Positions 45,679 to 55,061 of a stretch of DNA of 64,000 nt are shown here, one piece after another. Below the pieces are notes generated by a model. It did no database searches. It was not told where the DNA came from and saw nothing but the letters and a program-made list of their open reading frames with translations. Origin of the DNA: Candidatus Binataceae bacterium (GTDB taxonomy: Bacteria; Desulfobacterota; Binatia; Binatales; Binataceae); the NCBI GenBank assembly GCA_015478645.1, contig JADMIL010000004.1:41942-105941 (forward strand). The letters run 5' to 3'. Positions within the stretch are counted from its first letter, which is position 1, and the number at the start of each line of letters is the position of its first letter. A program made the position numbers and the translations under genes.

Positions 45679-46632
45679 ATGGCGCGCGTGTCGGTAATTA
45701 TCCCGGTCTTCAATGGCGCGGCGACGGTCGGCCGGGCGATCGCCAGCGCGCTCGCCCAAAGCTACGACGGCAGCCTCGAGGTGATCGCCGTCAATGACGG
45801 CTCGACCGACGCGACCGCCGAAGTGCTCGCCGGCTTCGGCGATCGCCTCCGCGTGATCGATCAGGACAATCGCGGGCCGGCCGCCGCGCGCAACGCCGGT
45901 GCGTTGGCCGCGCACGGCGAGTATCTGGCCTTCCTCGATGCCGACGACGAATGGCTGGACGGAATGCTCGCCGCGACCGTGCCGATCCTCGACGCCAATC
46001 CGGCCGTGGTGCTGGTCTTTTGCGACGCCCTTGCGGTCGACGCCGCCGGCCATCCGGCGGGCGAAACCTACGTCACCCCCGCTTGCGCCCACGCCCCTTC
46101 GATGGCGGAACTGCTCGAGCGCTGGTGGCCGATCATACCGAGTACCACCGTGATGCGCCGGGCGGCCTTTGCTGCCTGCGGCGGCTTCGCCGAGGAGTTC
46201 CGCTCGGCCGCTTACGAAGACCCCTATCTCTTTCTGCTCGCGCGCGAGCAGGGCGAGTTTGCCTACGTGCCGCGTGCGCTGGTGCGCTATCGCCATCAAT
46301 CGCCGGGCACGCGGATGGAAAAATACGTGCGCTCGCGCGAGGTCTTTATCCGCCGGGTGAGCGAGCGCTACGGTGACCGCGCGCGCGGTCTGATCCGAGG
46401 CACGCAGCGCGCCTATGCCAGTGCGCTCGGCTACGAGGGATTGATCGCGATGCGAGCGGGCGATCGGCTCGCGGCGCGGCGCTATTTCGCCCGCGCGATC
46501 CGCGAACGGCCACTCGACCTCAAGCATGCATTGCGCCTGCTGCGCACCTTTTTGCCGGCGGCGCTGGCGCGCGCACTCAGCGGGCGCACCGGCCGCGCCC
46601 CGGCCGCCTCGGCGCGGCGCGCCGGGCCGTGA
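45679..46632 (+). CDS. GT2-family glycosyltransferase, paralogue of the sulfotransferase-cluster GT2
   Basis: A 317-aa family-2 glycosyltransferase. It starts ARVSVIIPVFNGAATVGRAI, then EVIAVNDGSTDATAEVLAGF, NRGPAAARNAGALAAHGEYL and the FLDADDEWLDGML metal site. Segments FAEEFRSAAYEDPYLFLLAR and REQGEFAYVPRALVRYR match the GT2 at 25089, including the C-terminal LARALSGRTG, so the two are recent paralogues. Start 45679 matches the N-terminus of that paralogue. An ATG at 45661 is an alternative. Surface-glycan synthesis is the likely role; the acceptor is unknown. Confidence 0.88.
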   Translation: MARVSVIIPVFNGAATVGRAIASALAQSYDGSLEVIAVNDGSTDATAEVLAGFGDRLRVIDQDNRGPAAARNAGALAAHGEYLAFLDADDEWLDGMLAATVPILDANPAVVLVFCDALAVDAAGHPAGETYVTPACAHAPSMAELLERWWPIIPSTTVMRRAAFAACGGFAEEFRSAAYEDPYLFLLAREQGEFAYVPRALVRYRHQSPGTRMEKYVRSREVFIRRVSERYGDRARGLIRGTQRAYASALGYEGLIAMRAGDRLAARRYFARAIRERPLDLKHALRLLRTFLPAALARALSGRTGRAPAASARRAGP

Positions 46633-46668
46633 ACCGCCGCGGCACCGGCCTCATCCGCGCGATCGGCC

Positions 46669-47685
46669 TCAGCCGTTGATCTGCTTGCAGACCTTGCGCC
46701 AGGTGGCGTCGTCGAAGGCACTCTTGTACGGCACGTAAAAGCCCACCCGGTCGAGCAATCCGTCGAACCGCTCGCGCACCTTCTCGGCGATATTTTCGTA
46801 GGTGCCGGTGACCGCGTACACCTCGAGCATCTCGTCGGTGATCAGCTTCGGCATAGCGGCCCAATCGCCCTTGGCGGCAAGCTCGTTGAGCTTGGGCGCG
46901 ACGTCGCCCCAGCCGTGGGTCTCGAGCACGATCTGGTAGGTACGGGTCGAGGCGTAAAACGAGATCTGCTGGCGCACGCCGGCGCGCGCGCGTTCGATTT
47001 CGTCCTGGTTGCGCCCAACGATCACGAACGGCGTGGTCGTGATCGCAAAATCCTTGCGCGCGCGGCCGGCCTTCTTGAGCCCCTCGTTAACGTGCGGCAG
47101 CACGTACTCGCGCAGATACTTGGCCGAGGTAAACGGATGGGCGTGCAGGCCGTCGCACAGCTCGCCGGCCATGCGCAGGATCAGATTGTTGAGGCCGGCA
47201 ATATAGATCGGAATGTCGTAATTGTGCGGCTTGGGCGCAAAGAACGGCGTCATCAGCGAGAAATTGTAATACTTGCCCGCGTAGGTGAGCTTCTTGCCGC
47301 CCTCCTGCCAGCATTTGAAGATGGCGCGCAGCGACTCGATATATTCGCGCAGCTTGGGCACCGGCGGCTCCCATTTGAAGCCGTAACGGCGCTCGATATG
47401 GCCTTTGACCTGCGTGCCGAGGCCAAGGATGAAGCGTCCCTTCGAGAGCGCGGCGAGATCCCACGAGGCGTAGGCGATCGACATCGGGCTGCGTGGAAAG
47501 GCGATCGCCACGGCCGGTCCCAGCTTCACCCGGCTGGTATGTTCCGCGGCCAGAGCGAGCGGCAGAAAGCCGTCATTGCCGGCCTCCATCGACCAGACCG
47601 CATCGAAGCCCTGGTCCTCGGCGAGTTTCGCCGCCGCCGGCACTTCGCTCAGATCGCGCGTGGTGAGCGTGGTATCAAGCTTCAT
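46669..47685 (-). CDS. Luciferase-like (F420-type) flavin oxidoreductase
   Basis: A 338-aa LLM-class oxidoreductase. The TIM-barrel start MKLDTTLTTRDLSEVPAAAK, FDAVWSMEAGNDGFLPLALA, HTSRVKLGPAVAIAFPRSPM and RFILGLGTQVKGHIERRYGF fit the F420-dependent TIGR-type subgroup typical of Actinobacteria and of several uncultured phyla. The PIYIAGLNNLILRMAGELCD strand follows. Whether it uses F420 or FMN cannot be proved here. It sits alone, with its end 36 bases from the GT2 stop. Substrate unknown. Confidence 0.85.
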   Translation of the reverse strand: MKLDTTLTTRDLSEVPAAAKLAEDQGFDAVWSMEAGNDGFLPLALAAEHTSRVKLGPAVAIAFPRSPMSIAYASWDLAALSKGRFILGLGTQVKGHIERRYGFKWEPPVPKLREYIESLRAIFKCWQEGGKKLTYAGKYYNFSLMTPFFAPKPHNYDIPIYIAGLNNLILRMAGELCDGLHAHPFTSAKYLREYVLPHVNEGLKKAGRARKDFAITTTPFVIVGRNQDEIERARAGVRQQISFYASTRTYQIVLETHGWGDVAPKLNELAAKGDWAAMPKLITDEMLEVYAVTGTYENIAEKVRERFDGLLDRVGFYVPYKSAFDDATWRKVCKQING

Positions 47686-47952
47686 CGCAGACCGCCTCCG
47701 TCAAATGGCTGGGAAAGCGCACGCATCCTAACAGATGGGCGAGCGGGCTGAAAAGGCAATCCGCCGCAGCCCGCGCCGCGCTATCGCCGGTATCTGACAA
47801 TCGGATTGTGGGGACCGTGGGAATCCGTTGCATGAGGCTGCGACCAGAAGCAGTCAAAAAGTTGACCTTGATTAACGTATTTGGCAGATGCGAGCGATTT
47901 TGATAAGCAACTATCCATCGCCAGCCAACCAGACCGCTAATCCAGGATTGGT

Positions 47953-49410
47953 ATGATGCCGATGAATGCAAACCCACCCCGGTCCAAAACACATCACTTG
48001 CTGGTCATGTCGATGGTAGCGCTGTTCACGGCGATGACGCTGACGCGATGCAAATGCCTATCAGACCTGGTGGGTCTTAAGCTCCAGTATCAGGTCGAAT
48101 TTGCTTCTGAAGTGCCCGCCGCCGCGGATTCTTCGGCCCTGCTCGCCAAGCACAAGACGTTTGCCAAACCCCTGCCCGGGGACGTTGTCGTATTCGGCGG
48201 CGCCAAAGCCTTCACTAAGACGATCGCCAACGCCGAGTTCTACAATCCGCTAACCCAAAAATGGACGGCTACCGCGCCGCTGCCCGCAGCCGGAGCGGGC
48301 TCGTTAGCCACGGAGCTCGGTATTCCGCTCGCGGGCCAGATATTCCTGGGCCAGGATGTGGTCGGCAAAATCACCATACCGCACGGCAAACTTACCATAA
48401 ACGTCACCGCGAATAACGCCGAACTTTTCAACCCGTCTGGACCGTCGTTCGGTTCTCTAGGCCAATTTATCGATCCTCGGGCCGGGTATACCCAGACGCT
48501 GCTGCCCAACGGCATGGTGCTCATCACCGGTGGCATCGACGCGTCGCGCGCGCCGACCAACACGGCGGAAATCTTCGATCCCGCGACCTCGACATTCACC
48601 GCGACCGGCAACATGACGATGCCACGCGCGCTGCATACCGCAACCCTGCTCAACGACGGCACGGTGCTGATCGCCGGTGGAGTGACCGATACGGCCAATG
48701 ACACGACGGACACCGCCGAGATTTATGATCCCACCGCGGGCACCTTCACCGCCCTGTTGGCGACCATGTCTATTACCGTGAACAACCCTCCAACCAGCGT
48801 GAACGTCGCGGGCCATACGGCGACCCTGATTTCCTGCGGCGGCTGCGCGATCGACGGCGACGTGTTAATCGCCGGTGGCTATGAAGGATTCGCGTCCACT
48901 CCATCAACGAGTGGCAACACTGCCGTGCTCTACGATTCGGCTTTGCAAAGCTTCATTACGCCAACCGGTCAGATGACCGACTCCCGCACCTTCCATACGG
49001 CGACGGCGCTGCCCGGCGGGAAAGTCCTGCTGGCGGGCGGAATCTACGGCCAGGCTGAGATCGGTAGTGGCAGCGCCGCGTTTGGAATCTTTGGCGGGGT
49101 GCTCAATTCCGCGGAGATATTCGATCCGGCTACCGAAACCTTCACCTGCGTCAATGGGGGCAGCACAACCGCATGTAACAAAAGCATGGTAAACAGCCGC
49201 GCCGGCCACAGTGCGATCGTTTTTACCTCGGGTTCAATTGCGGGCGAGGTGCTGTTGGCGGGTGGCATGGGCGGAAAGACCGCAACCACCCGCGGCCATG
49301 CCTCCGCGCTAAAGACCGCTGAGCTCTACGACCCGGTGGCCAATAAGTTCACCACGACCGGGAGTATGCTCTCGGCCCGCAGCGCCTTCGCCGCCATCCT
49401 GCTGCAATAA
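47953..49410 (+). CDS. Exported kelch-repeat beta-propeller protein
   Basis: A 485-aa protein with a signal-like N-terminus (HHLLVMSMVALFTAMTLTRC, possibly a non-standard lipobox at Cys) and six kelch-type blades. Each blade has the xVLxxGG strand (VVVFGGAKAF, MVLITGGIDAS, TVLIAGGVTD, DVLIAGGYEG, KVLLAGGIYG, EVLLAGGMGG) preceded by Ala-Thr-Leu/Ala-type HTATLL segments and followed by AEIFDPAT-like strands. This fits a six-bladed propeller, probably extracellular and binding another protein or a glycan. AGGATTGGT precedes ATG 47953. It is not in an operon. Function unknown. Confidence 0.82.
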   Translation: MMPMNANPPRSKTHHLLVMSMVALFTAMTLTRCKCLSDLVGLKLQYQVEFASEVPAAADSSALLAKHKTFAKPLPGDVVVFGGAKAFTKTIANAEFYNPLTQKWTATAPLPAAGAGSLATELGIPLAGQIFLGQDVVGKITIPHGKLTINVTANNAELFNPSGPSFGSLGQFIDPRAGYTQTLLPNGMVLITGGIDASRAPTNTAEIFDPATSTFTATGNMTMPRALHTATLLNDGTVLIAGGVTDTANDTTDTAEIYDPTAGTFTALLATMSITVNNPPTSVNVAGHTATLISCGGCAIDGDVLIAGGYEGFASTPSTSGNTAVLYDSALQSFITPTGQMTDSRTFHTATALPGGKVLLAGGIYGQAEIGSGSAAFGIFGGVLNSAEIFDPATETFTCVNGGSTTACNKSMVNSRAGHSAIVFTSGSIAGEVLLAGGMGGKTATTRGHASALKTAELYDPVANKFTTTGSMLSARSAFAAILLQ

Positions 49411-49458
49411 CGGTGCAGCCGGCGCCCCACGGCGCGAACACCCTGATTGCGCGGCGCC

Positions 49459-50268
49459 TCATGAGGCGGCCGCATCCAGGATCGCCAAAGCGCAGGCCGG
49501 GTAATCCGTGATAATTCCGTCGGCGCCGGCCGCAAGCATCGCGCGCATCGCGGACGCGTCGTTGACCGTCCAGACGTGGACCTCGACGCCCAGGCGATGC
49601 GCCGCGGCGACGCTCTCCGCCGTGACGATCTTCCATCCCTCATGCTCGGGCGGCACCTGTAGCGCGTCTCCGCGCGGGACCAGCGGTGGCGCGCCCGGCG
49701 CCAGCGACATCATGAACGCGGCGACCTCGGGCGTCGGGAAATTGGTCGGCAGCGACGGTGCGGCGGCGCGAACCTCGTCGATCGGCCCCTGAAGTTCACT
49801 CGCAATCAGCACCCGCCGGCCCATCGCGGCGCGATCGATCACGTCGAGCAGCGCCGGCACAAGGCTCGGTCTTGTCTGCTTGATCTCGACGATAAAGTGC
49901 TGGCCTGGGCACGCGGCAAAGACCTCCGCGAGCTCGGGAACGCGAATCCCGCGGCCGCGAAATGGAAACCCGGCGACCCCCGCCGGAGCGAAGTTATGGG
50001 CCGCGTCAATCGTGCTCAGCTCGGCCAGCGTGAGCTCGCGAATCAGGCCGCCCCGCCCGGCGACCCGGCCTAGGTCCTCGTCGTGCGCGACGACCACGCG
50101 GCCCTCGCGCGTCATCCGCACGTCCAGCTCGATATAGGGCGCGCCCAGGTCGCGGGCGGCCGCAAACGCAATCAGCGTATTTTCAGGATAGTCGCCGCTG
50201 GCACCGCGATGGGCGATCGCGCGGGGCGGCGATTCGGCGAAAAAATCGGTGGCAAGACCGGGGCGCAT
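49459..50268 (-). CDS. Glycerophosphodiester phosphodiesterase
   Basis: A 269-aa GDPD. The active-site motifs are AHRGASGDYPENTLIAFAAA (H20, R21, E29), PYIELDVRMTREGRVVVAHD (E47, D49, H62) and IVEIKQTRPSLV. The tail contains VHVWTVNDASAMRAML with the usual Gly-Ala-Asp-Gly-Ile-Ile-Thr-Asp-Tyr-Pro end. It hydrolyses glycerophosphodiesters to glycerol 3-phosphate and alcohol. It lacks a signal peptide and is probably cytoplasmic. It converges with the kelch gene and precedes the M23 gene by 60 bases on the same strand. Confidence 0.92.
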   Translation of the reverse strand: MRPGLATDFFAESPPRAIAHRGASGDYPENTLIAFAAARDLGAPYIELDVRMTREGRVVVAHDEDLGRVAGRGGLIRELTLAELSTIDAAHNFAPAGVAGFPFRGRGIRVPELAEVFAACPGQHFIVEIKQTRPSLVPALLDVIDRAAMGRRVLIASELQGPIDEVRAAAPSLPTNFPTPEVAAFMMSLAPGAPPLVPRGDALQVPPEHEGWKIVTAESVAAAHRLGVEVHVWTVNDASAMRAMLAAGADGIITDYPACALAILDAAAS

Positions 50269-50328
50269 CGCTGGAGCGTTTCGATCCGTCGCGAGCGGTT
50301 GGGGAGTTTATTAATCCAATCGAATCGA

Positions 50329-51795
50329 TCAGGGGGCGCCAGGCGCGCCAACCGCGACCACGCGCATCGCCGCAGGCCGCGCACCCGGGGCCGTAGCGCT
50401 CGCCGGGCTGACACCGGAACTCGCGGCGACACCTGGCCCGTCGGCCCCGCGCGCGAGCGCCGTGCTGGCGCCATGGCCGACCATGAAATGGCTGCCGAAC
50501 TCGGGCATCCGGTCGAACGCCGCCATATATTCCTGCTTGAAGCGCTCGAACACCGAGCGCATCCGCGGCGACACATGATGATTCTCGCCGAGGCTCTGGG
50601 TCATCGGATTGACGAACTGGCCGTTCTTTTCCATCGCAAAATGGAGATGCGGCCCGGTCGACAGGCCGCTGGTCCCGACCCGTCCAATCACTTCGCCGAC
50701 GCGCACGGCGCATCCCGGCGTCAGCCCCGCGGTAATCGTGGAGAGATGGCCATAGATGCTGACCATGCCACCCTCATGCTGGATGCGGACGCAACGCCCG
50801 AGCTCGCCGCACCATCCGGCGCTCTCGAGGCGGCCGTCGCCGATCGCCTTGACCGGTGTGCCGTATTGGGCCGCCAGGTCGACGCCGACGTGAGGCCGGT
50901 ACTCGTGCAGGATCGGATGGTAGCGATGGAAGGAGAAGCCCGACGAGATGTATTGAAATTTAAGCGGAAAGCGTAATGCCTGCGGACCCAGAACGAGCCC
51001 ATCGGCGTCGTAGAGATGGGAGAGACCGTTCTCGTCGCGAAAGGCAAAGGCGGTCAGCGTCTTGTCGCCGAAATGAATCTGCGCCGCCTCGAGCCCGGTC
51101 ACGGTATGCGAAGTGCCGTCGCGGCTGACCCGCTCCTGGTAGATGAGCTTGACGTCCGATCCGCGCGGCAGGGCGCTCAGCGGATGGCGATCGCGGAAGG
51201 CGTCCTGCAGGGTAACGATGATCGGTTGCGGCAGGTCGTTGAGCGCGGCGGCGCGCGAAAAGTCGCCGTTGAGCTGAAAGGCAACCGCGACCGGCCTTGT
51301 CACATATTTGATCAAGTCTTGTGACGCCCGAATGACCCCTTCGCCGTAGGTCTGCTCGCGCACGGCGATGCGATCATCGAGATTGTACTTGAGTTCGCGC
51401 AAGGTACCGTCTTCGGGATCTTTGTACAGGGTCAGCGAATGGCCCTGCTGGAGGCTCCGGCTGGCGCTGGTCTTCGCAAAGAATGAAGCCCAGCGCTGGG
51501 CTTCATCGCGATCCAGCCCCGCCTCCTCGAGATAATCGAGCACCGGCGCGGTGCGATCAATCTGTAGCGTAATAACCACCGGTTCGGGCGCGGCCCGGAC
51601 CACCGCCGGCTCGTCAACGTACTCGCGATCGATTCGCCCGGCGACGGCGTCAAGCTGATGGGTCACACTGTACGGAGCTGTGTCGCGATCGGTAGCGGTA
51701 ACGAACAGCCGCACCGAGGCGACCGTCGCGAACGTGGCCACGATGACAGCGGTAATGACCCTCAGCCGGAGGCTGCCCTGGTTCATCCGACGCAT
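50329..51795 (-). CDS. M23-family peptidoglycan endopeptidase
   Basis: A 488-aa membrane-anchored M23 metallopeptidase. The N-terminal helix is VITAVIVATFATVASVRLFV. An OapA/LysM-like region (about 70-190) precedes the lytic domain: RPHVGVDLAAQYGTPVKAIG (H302, D306) and GTSGLSTGPHLHFAMEKNG (H383-x-H385), both intact. Other marks are HEGGMVSIYGHLSTI. It cuts peptide cross-links in the cell wall, like MepM. The last 50 residues are an Ala/Gly/Ser/Pro-rich tail of unknown role. It starts divergently from ruvX across a short promoter region. Confidence 0.9.
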   Translation of the reverse strand: MRRMNQGSLRLRVITAVIVATFATVASVRLFVTATDRDTAPYSVTHQLDAVAGRIDREYVDEPAVVRAAPEPVVITLQIDRTAPVLDYLEEAGLDRDEAQRWASFFAKTSASRSLQQGHSLTLYKDPEDGTLRELKYNLDDRIAVREQTYGEGVIRASQDLIKYVTRPVAVAFQLNGDFSRAAALNDLPQPIIVTLQDAFRDRHPLSALPRGSDVKLIYQERVSRDGTSHTVTGLEAAQIHFGDKTLTAFAFRDENGLSHLYDADGLVLGPQALRFPLKFQYISSGFSFHRYHPILHEYRPHVGVDLAAQYGTPVKAIGDGRLESAGWCGELGRCVRIQHEGGMVSIYGHLSTITAGLTPGCAVRVGEVIGRVGTSGLSTGPHLHFAMEKNGQFVNPMTQSLGENHHVSPRMRSVFERFKQEYMAAFDRMPEFGSHFMVGHGASTALARGADGPGVAASSGVSPASATAPGARPAAMRVVAVGAPGAP

Positions 51796-51915
51796 CGCGG
51801 GTCAGGCTACGATACGGGAATATGACAAGCAACCCCCGCGCGGGTGTTTATTCACAGATATAATCTGTATGGTGATTGGCAAAAGCGTGCGCGTTAATAT
51901 TAGTCTTACTACTAG
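51796..51915. promoter_or_regulatory. Divergent promoter region between the M23 gene and ruvX
   Basis: A 120-base AT-rich gap. On the - strand GATTATATC-like sequence (around 51850-51862) is a good -10 candidate for the M23 gene, with TTTTGC about 16 bases upstream. On the + strand TTGGCA with ATTAGT 17 bases later is a weaker candidate for ruvX. A short CCCGCGCGGG palindrome lies in the M23 leader. Confidence 0.4.
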
Positions 51916-52353
51916 ATGTCTATAGCTGCTCTGGACCTTGGCCGACGCCGTATCGGCTTGGCCATCGCCGATGATGACGGCCTCGCGGCGCATCCGCTGG
52001 GCGCAATCGAACGCCGTTCAATCCGTCGCGACATCGAACAATTGATCGTCCGTATGGCCGGCTACGAAGTCACCCGGGTGGTCGTCGGCCTGCCGCTCAA
52101 CATGGACGGATCGGCCGGCCCGGGCGCCCGCATGGCCGAGGCCTTCGCCGCGCATCTGCGCCAGGCGACCGGGCTGATAGTCGATCTGTTCGACGAACGG
52201 CTGACCAGTTTCGAAGCGGAGGAGCGGCTCAAGGAGATCGGCGGGCGCGGTCTGCGCAACAAGGCCGCGATCGACGCGGTCGCGGCCTGCGTGATTCTCG
52301 AAGGATGGATCGAACAGCGGCGGCGCGCGATGACGGGAAAGCCGCGCGCTTGA
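51916..52353 (+). CDS. ruvX: Holliday junction resolvase-like RuvX (YqgF)
   Basis: A 145-aa RuvX/YqgF protein. Motifs ALDLGRRRIGLAIADDDG (first Asp), VVGLPLNMDGSAGPGARM and DLFDERLTSFEAEERLKEIG match the RNase H-like fold, with the second Asp in the C-terminal AAIDAVAACVIL. The family takes part in pre-16S rRNA processing and has been described as a Holliday junction resolvase. It is followed by mltG after 70 bases, as in many bacteria. Confidence 0.94.
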   Translation: MSIAALDLGRRRIGLAIADDDGLAAHPLGAIERRSIRRDIEQLIVRMAGYEVTRVVVGLPLNMDGSAGPGARMAEAFAAHLRQATGLIVDLFDERLTSFEAEERLKEIGGRGLRNKAAIDAVAACVILEGWIEQRRRAMTGKPRA

Positions 52354-52423
52354 CGGGAGAGCCTTAGCACGCGGCGATCGCCTCCGCACATGCAAACGAC
52401 TTCTGTTAGTCTGAGTTGCGGTG

Positions 52424-53437
52424 ATGAAACGGATCGCATCGGCATTGGCGGTGCTTGCGCTGATCGCGGTCGTCGGCCTGCTCGCGGTGTGGCACGTGGT
52501 GCAGGCGCCGACGGCGGTCTTCGCCCCGCCGCGCGTCGTCTCGTTCCGTCCGGGCGACTCGATGACGATCGCGGCGCGGCGGCTCGCGACCGCCGGCGTG
52601 GTGCGCAGCGCGACGCTCTTTGCGATCTATGCGGAGCTCAGCGGGCGAGCCAATCGGCTGCAGCCGGGCGACTACGCCTTCAAGGGCGGCGAGGCGATGC
52701 CGCAGGTGCTCGCGCATCTGAACAACGGCGATTACATGGTCGTGACCGTGGTGATTCCAGAAGGTATGACGGTGCGCCAGATTGGCGAGCGACTCGAACA
52801 GGCGGGCCTGGTTTGCGACTATGACTTCGACGACGGGGCGCGCCGCGGCGCGCTGCCCCAGGCGCTCGGGCTGGGTCCGCTGGGGGCGGAGGGCTACCTG
52901 TTCCCGGCGACCTACCGCTTCTCGCCGCTGGCCCGGATGAACGACATTCTGGCGGCGATGCTCGGGCGGTTCTTCGCGATCCTGACGCCGGCGGTCGAGG
53001 AGCGGCTGTTCGAGTTGAATTTGAGCACGCGCGAGATGGTGACGATGGCCTCGATGGTCGAGAAAGAGGCCAAGGCGCCCGGCGAGCGGCCGCTGATCGC
53101 AAGCGTCTTTTACAATCGTCTGCGGATCGGGATGCCGCTGCAATCCGACCCCACGGCGCAATACAATACCCAGGGCGTGACCGAGCGCGCGGCGACGGCG
53201 GTGCGCATCCCGTCGGCCTTTAACACCTACGCGATTGCGGGCCTGCCGCCGGGGCCGATCGCCAATCCGGGACTCTCGTCGATTCGCGCGGCGCTCTATC
53301 CCGCGCATACCGATTACCTGTATTTTGTTGCACGCAATGACGGCACGCATATCTTTTCGCGCTCGTTCGCGGAGCATCAACGGGCGATTGCGGAAATCAA
53401 ACGAATGACGGCGCATCCGCACGTCCCCAACGGCTAG
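52424..53437 (+). CDS. mltG: Endolytic murein transglycosylase MltG
   Basis: A 337-aa MltG, anchored by an N-terminal helix (SALAVLALIAVVGLLAVWHV). The LysM-like part (VVSFRPGDSMTIAARRLATA) is followed by the YceG catalytic core: ASMVEKEAKAPGERPLIASV with the essential Glu, then FYNRLRIGMPLQSDPTAQYN and NTYAIAGLPPGPIANPGLSS plus YLYFVARNDGTHIFS. It ends growing glycan strands. The ATG at 52424 directly follows a GTG at 52421, and both are possible starts. It sits downstream of ruvX and upstream of the 507-aa membrane protein. Confidence 0.94.
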   Translation: MKRIASALAVLALIAVVGLLAVWHVVQAPTAVFAPPRVVSFRPGDSMTIAARRLATAGVVRSATLFAIYAELSGRANRLQPGDYAFKGGEAMPQVLAHLNNGDYMVVTVVIPEGMTVRQIGERLEQAGLVCDYDFDDGARRGALPQALGLGPLGAEGYLFPATYRFSPLARMNDILAAMLGRFFAILTPAVEERLFELNLSTREMVTMASMVEKEAKAPGERPLIASVFYNRLRIGMPLQSDPTAQYNTQGVTERAATAVRIPSAFNTYAIAGLPPGPIANPGLSSIRAALYPAHTDYLYFVARNDGTHIFSRSFAEHQRAIAEIKRMTAHPHVPNG

Positions 53438-53473
53438 CCGGCCGGAGCAACTTCCCGCATTCCGGATCGCAAA

Positions 53474-54997
53474 ATGGTCAACCCCGTTGAGCAAATCGGC
53501 AAGTCGCGGCTGCGCCTGGCGCGCCTGGCGGCGGCGCGCGCGGCGATCGGCGGCGCACTGCCGTGCGGGCTGACGGTGGCGATCGCGCTCAGCCTCGATT
53601 GGGTCGGCGCGATGACCTGGGAGCGCTTCGGCTATATCCTCTCGCCGGACAGCGAATTGTCCCTCGGCGAAGCGCTGCTCGGGTTGGCGGTGGCCGAACT
53701 GGTGGTGCTGGGGCTGCTGGCGTGGCGCGCCTATCGCAAGGCCAACGACTTTCTCGCGACCGCGGAAGTAATCGACCGGCACGTCGGCGGTCATCAGGAG
53801 ATAATCACTCTGGCGACGCTGGCCGACCCGGCCAATCCGGACAGCCGGGCGCGGCGATCGCCGCTGTTCCCGATGCTCTGGCGGCGCACGATCGCGTATC
53901 TCGATCTGTTCGATCCGCGGCGCGAGTTCCGCCTCGAGCCGGGGCCGCCGCTCAAGCGATCGTCGCTGGCCGCCGCGGCGACGCTCGCGGTCTTGAGCCT
54001 GGCGATGCTCGCCTTCGTCGAAATTCCCACGCCCGCCCAAGCGATCGCGCATCGCTTGCGCGCGGTTGCACGCGGCCTCGAGAGCGCGGGCGCGTCGTCC
54101 GCCGATCGCGCGCTGGCTGCCGCGATGATCGGGGTGGCCAAAGATCTCGATAATCCGCATCTGCCGCCTGAACAGAAGCTCGCCGAGCTGCAGGCGATCA
54201 AGCGCGAACTCGAGCAGCATCAGGATCAGCGCCAGAGCGGCAGCGGCGCCGCCCAGAGCGCCGCGGGCAATTCGGCCGGCGGTTCGGGCAGCGGGTCCGG
54301 CAGTGGTGACAGCAAGGGCAGCGGCAACGGCAGTGGATCCGGGGCGGGACAAGGTGCGGGTCAAGGCGCCGGCAGCGGCAAGGGCAGCGGTCCCGGCCAG
54401 GACGCCGGCAGCGGCGGCAAGGGCAAGCAGAAAGGCCAGCAGATGGTCGAGCTGGGCAACGATATCGCGAAAGCGCAGGCGCAAATTCAGGCCGCGGCCC
54501 GCGCGCCCGATCCGGCCAAAGGCCAGGGCCAGGATAAAGGCGGCACCGGCGCCGCGCCCAAGGCGGGCGACAATCCCAACGCCTCCGGGCCCAACCAACT
54601 CGCCAACAGCGCCGGCAACGCGACCCTGCCCCAGCCCGGCAGCGCGATGCGCAGTAATCTGCCGGCGCCCTCGAGCGGCACGCCGAGCGGTCGGCGCGAC
54701 GACAAGGGCGCGATGGGCGACACGCATCTGGGCGAGACGCCCAAGGCGGGCAACTACGAACGCTACTACAAGGCCGGTGACGGGCCGCCGCTCGAGATTC
54801 GCGACGCGCGCTATGTGACCTTTCGGCTGCCCGGCGCGGCGGCCAATAATGCGGGTGCGGGGCGCACGGTGGCCGACCGCGAGCATCAGCAGGCCAGCGC
54901 CGCCTATACCAACGCGCCGCTCAAACAGGAGCGGCTGACCGACACCCCCGACGAGCGCCAACTGGTGCCGCCGCGTTACCGCGATTTGATCAATTAG
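53474..54997 (+). CDS. Membrane protein with Gly/Ser-rich linker, first gene of the MoxR operon
   Basis: A 507-aa protein. Hydrophobic helices lie near 25-45, 65-85 and 163-182, so it is membrane-bound. A helical segment (about 185-250: AIAHRLRAVARGLESAGASS; PPEQKLAELQAIKRELEQHQ) is followed by a long Gly/Ser/Ala/Gln-rich, low-complexity region (about 255-350). The C-terminus is ordered again (GNYERYYKAGDGPPLEIRDA, ending PPRYRDLIN). It precedes MoxR by 64 bases and belongs to the same transcript as MoxR, DUF58 and two vWA genes. It probably is the structural partner of that complex, like the unnamed N-terminal-helix proteins found in similar clusters. Function is not known. Confidence 0.75.
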   Translation: MVNPVEQIGKSRLRLARLAAARAAIGGALPCGLTVAIALSLDWVGAMTWERFGYILSPDSELSLGEALLGLAVAELVVLGLLAWRAYRKANDFLATAEVIDRHVGGHQEIITLATLADPANPDSRARRSPLFPMLWRRTIAYLDLFDPRREFRLEPGPPLKRSSLAAAATLAVLSLAMLAFVEIPTPAQAIAHRLRAVARGLESAGASSADRALAAAMIGVAKDLDNPHLPPEQKLAELQAIKRELEQHQDQRQSGSGAAQSAAGNSAGGSGSGSGSGDSKGSGNGSGSGAGQGAGQGAGSGKGSGPGQDAGSGGKGKQKGQQMVELGNDIAKAQAQIQAAARAPDPAKGQGQDKGGTGAAPKAGDNPNASGPNQLANSAGNATLPQPGSAMRSNLPAPSSGTPSGRRDDKGAMGDTHLGETPKAGNYERYYKAGDGPPLEIRDARYVTFRLPGAAANNAGAGRTVADREHQQASAAYTNAPLKQERLTDTPDERQLVPPRYRDLIN

Positions 54998-55022
54998 GCG
55001 CGACCCGGTGGCCTGGGCAAGA

Positions 55023-55050
55023 TCTGGTTCATAAGGTCTGGTTCATAAGG
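55023..55050. repeat. 14-bp tandem duplication in the MoxR leader
   Basis: TCTGGTTCATAAGG occurs twice in tandem (55023-55036, 55037-55050) just upstream of the AAGGAAGG ribosome site of the MoxR gene. It is a recent small duplication. Whether it changes expression is unknown. Confidence 0.85.
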
Positions 55051-55061
55051 AAGGATTATCG

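Noticed and set aside
52406..54961. 851-codon - strand frame opposite mltG and the 507-aa gene
   Set aside because: Mirror frame of two supported genes. Product is Arg/Gly-rich with no motif.
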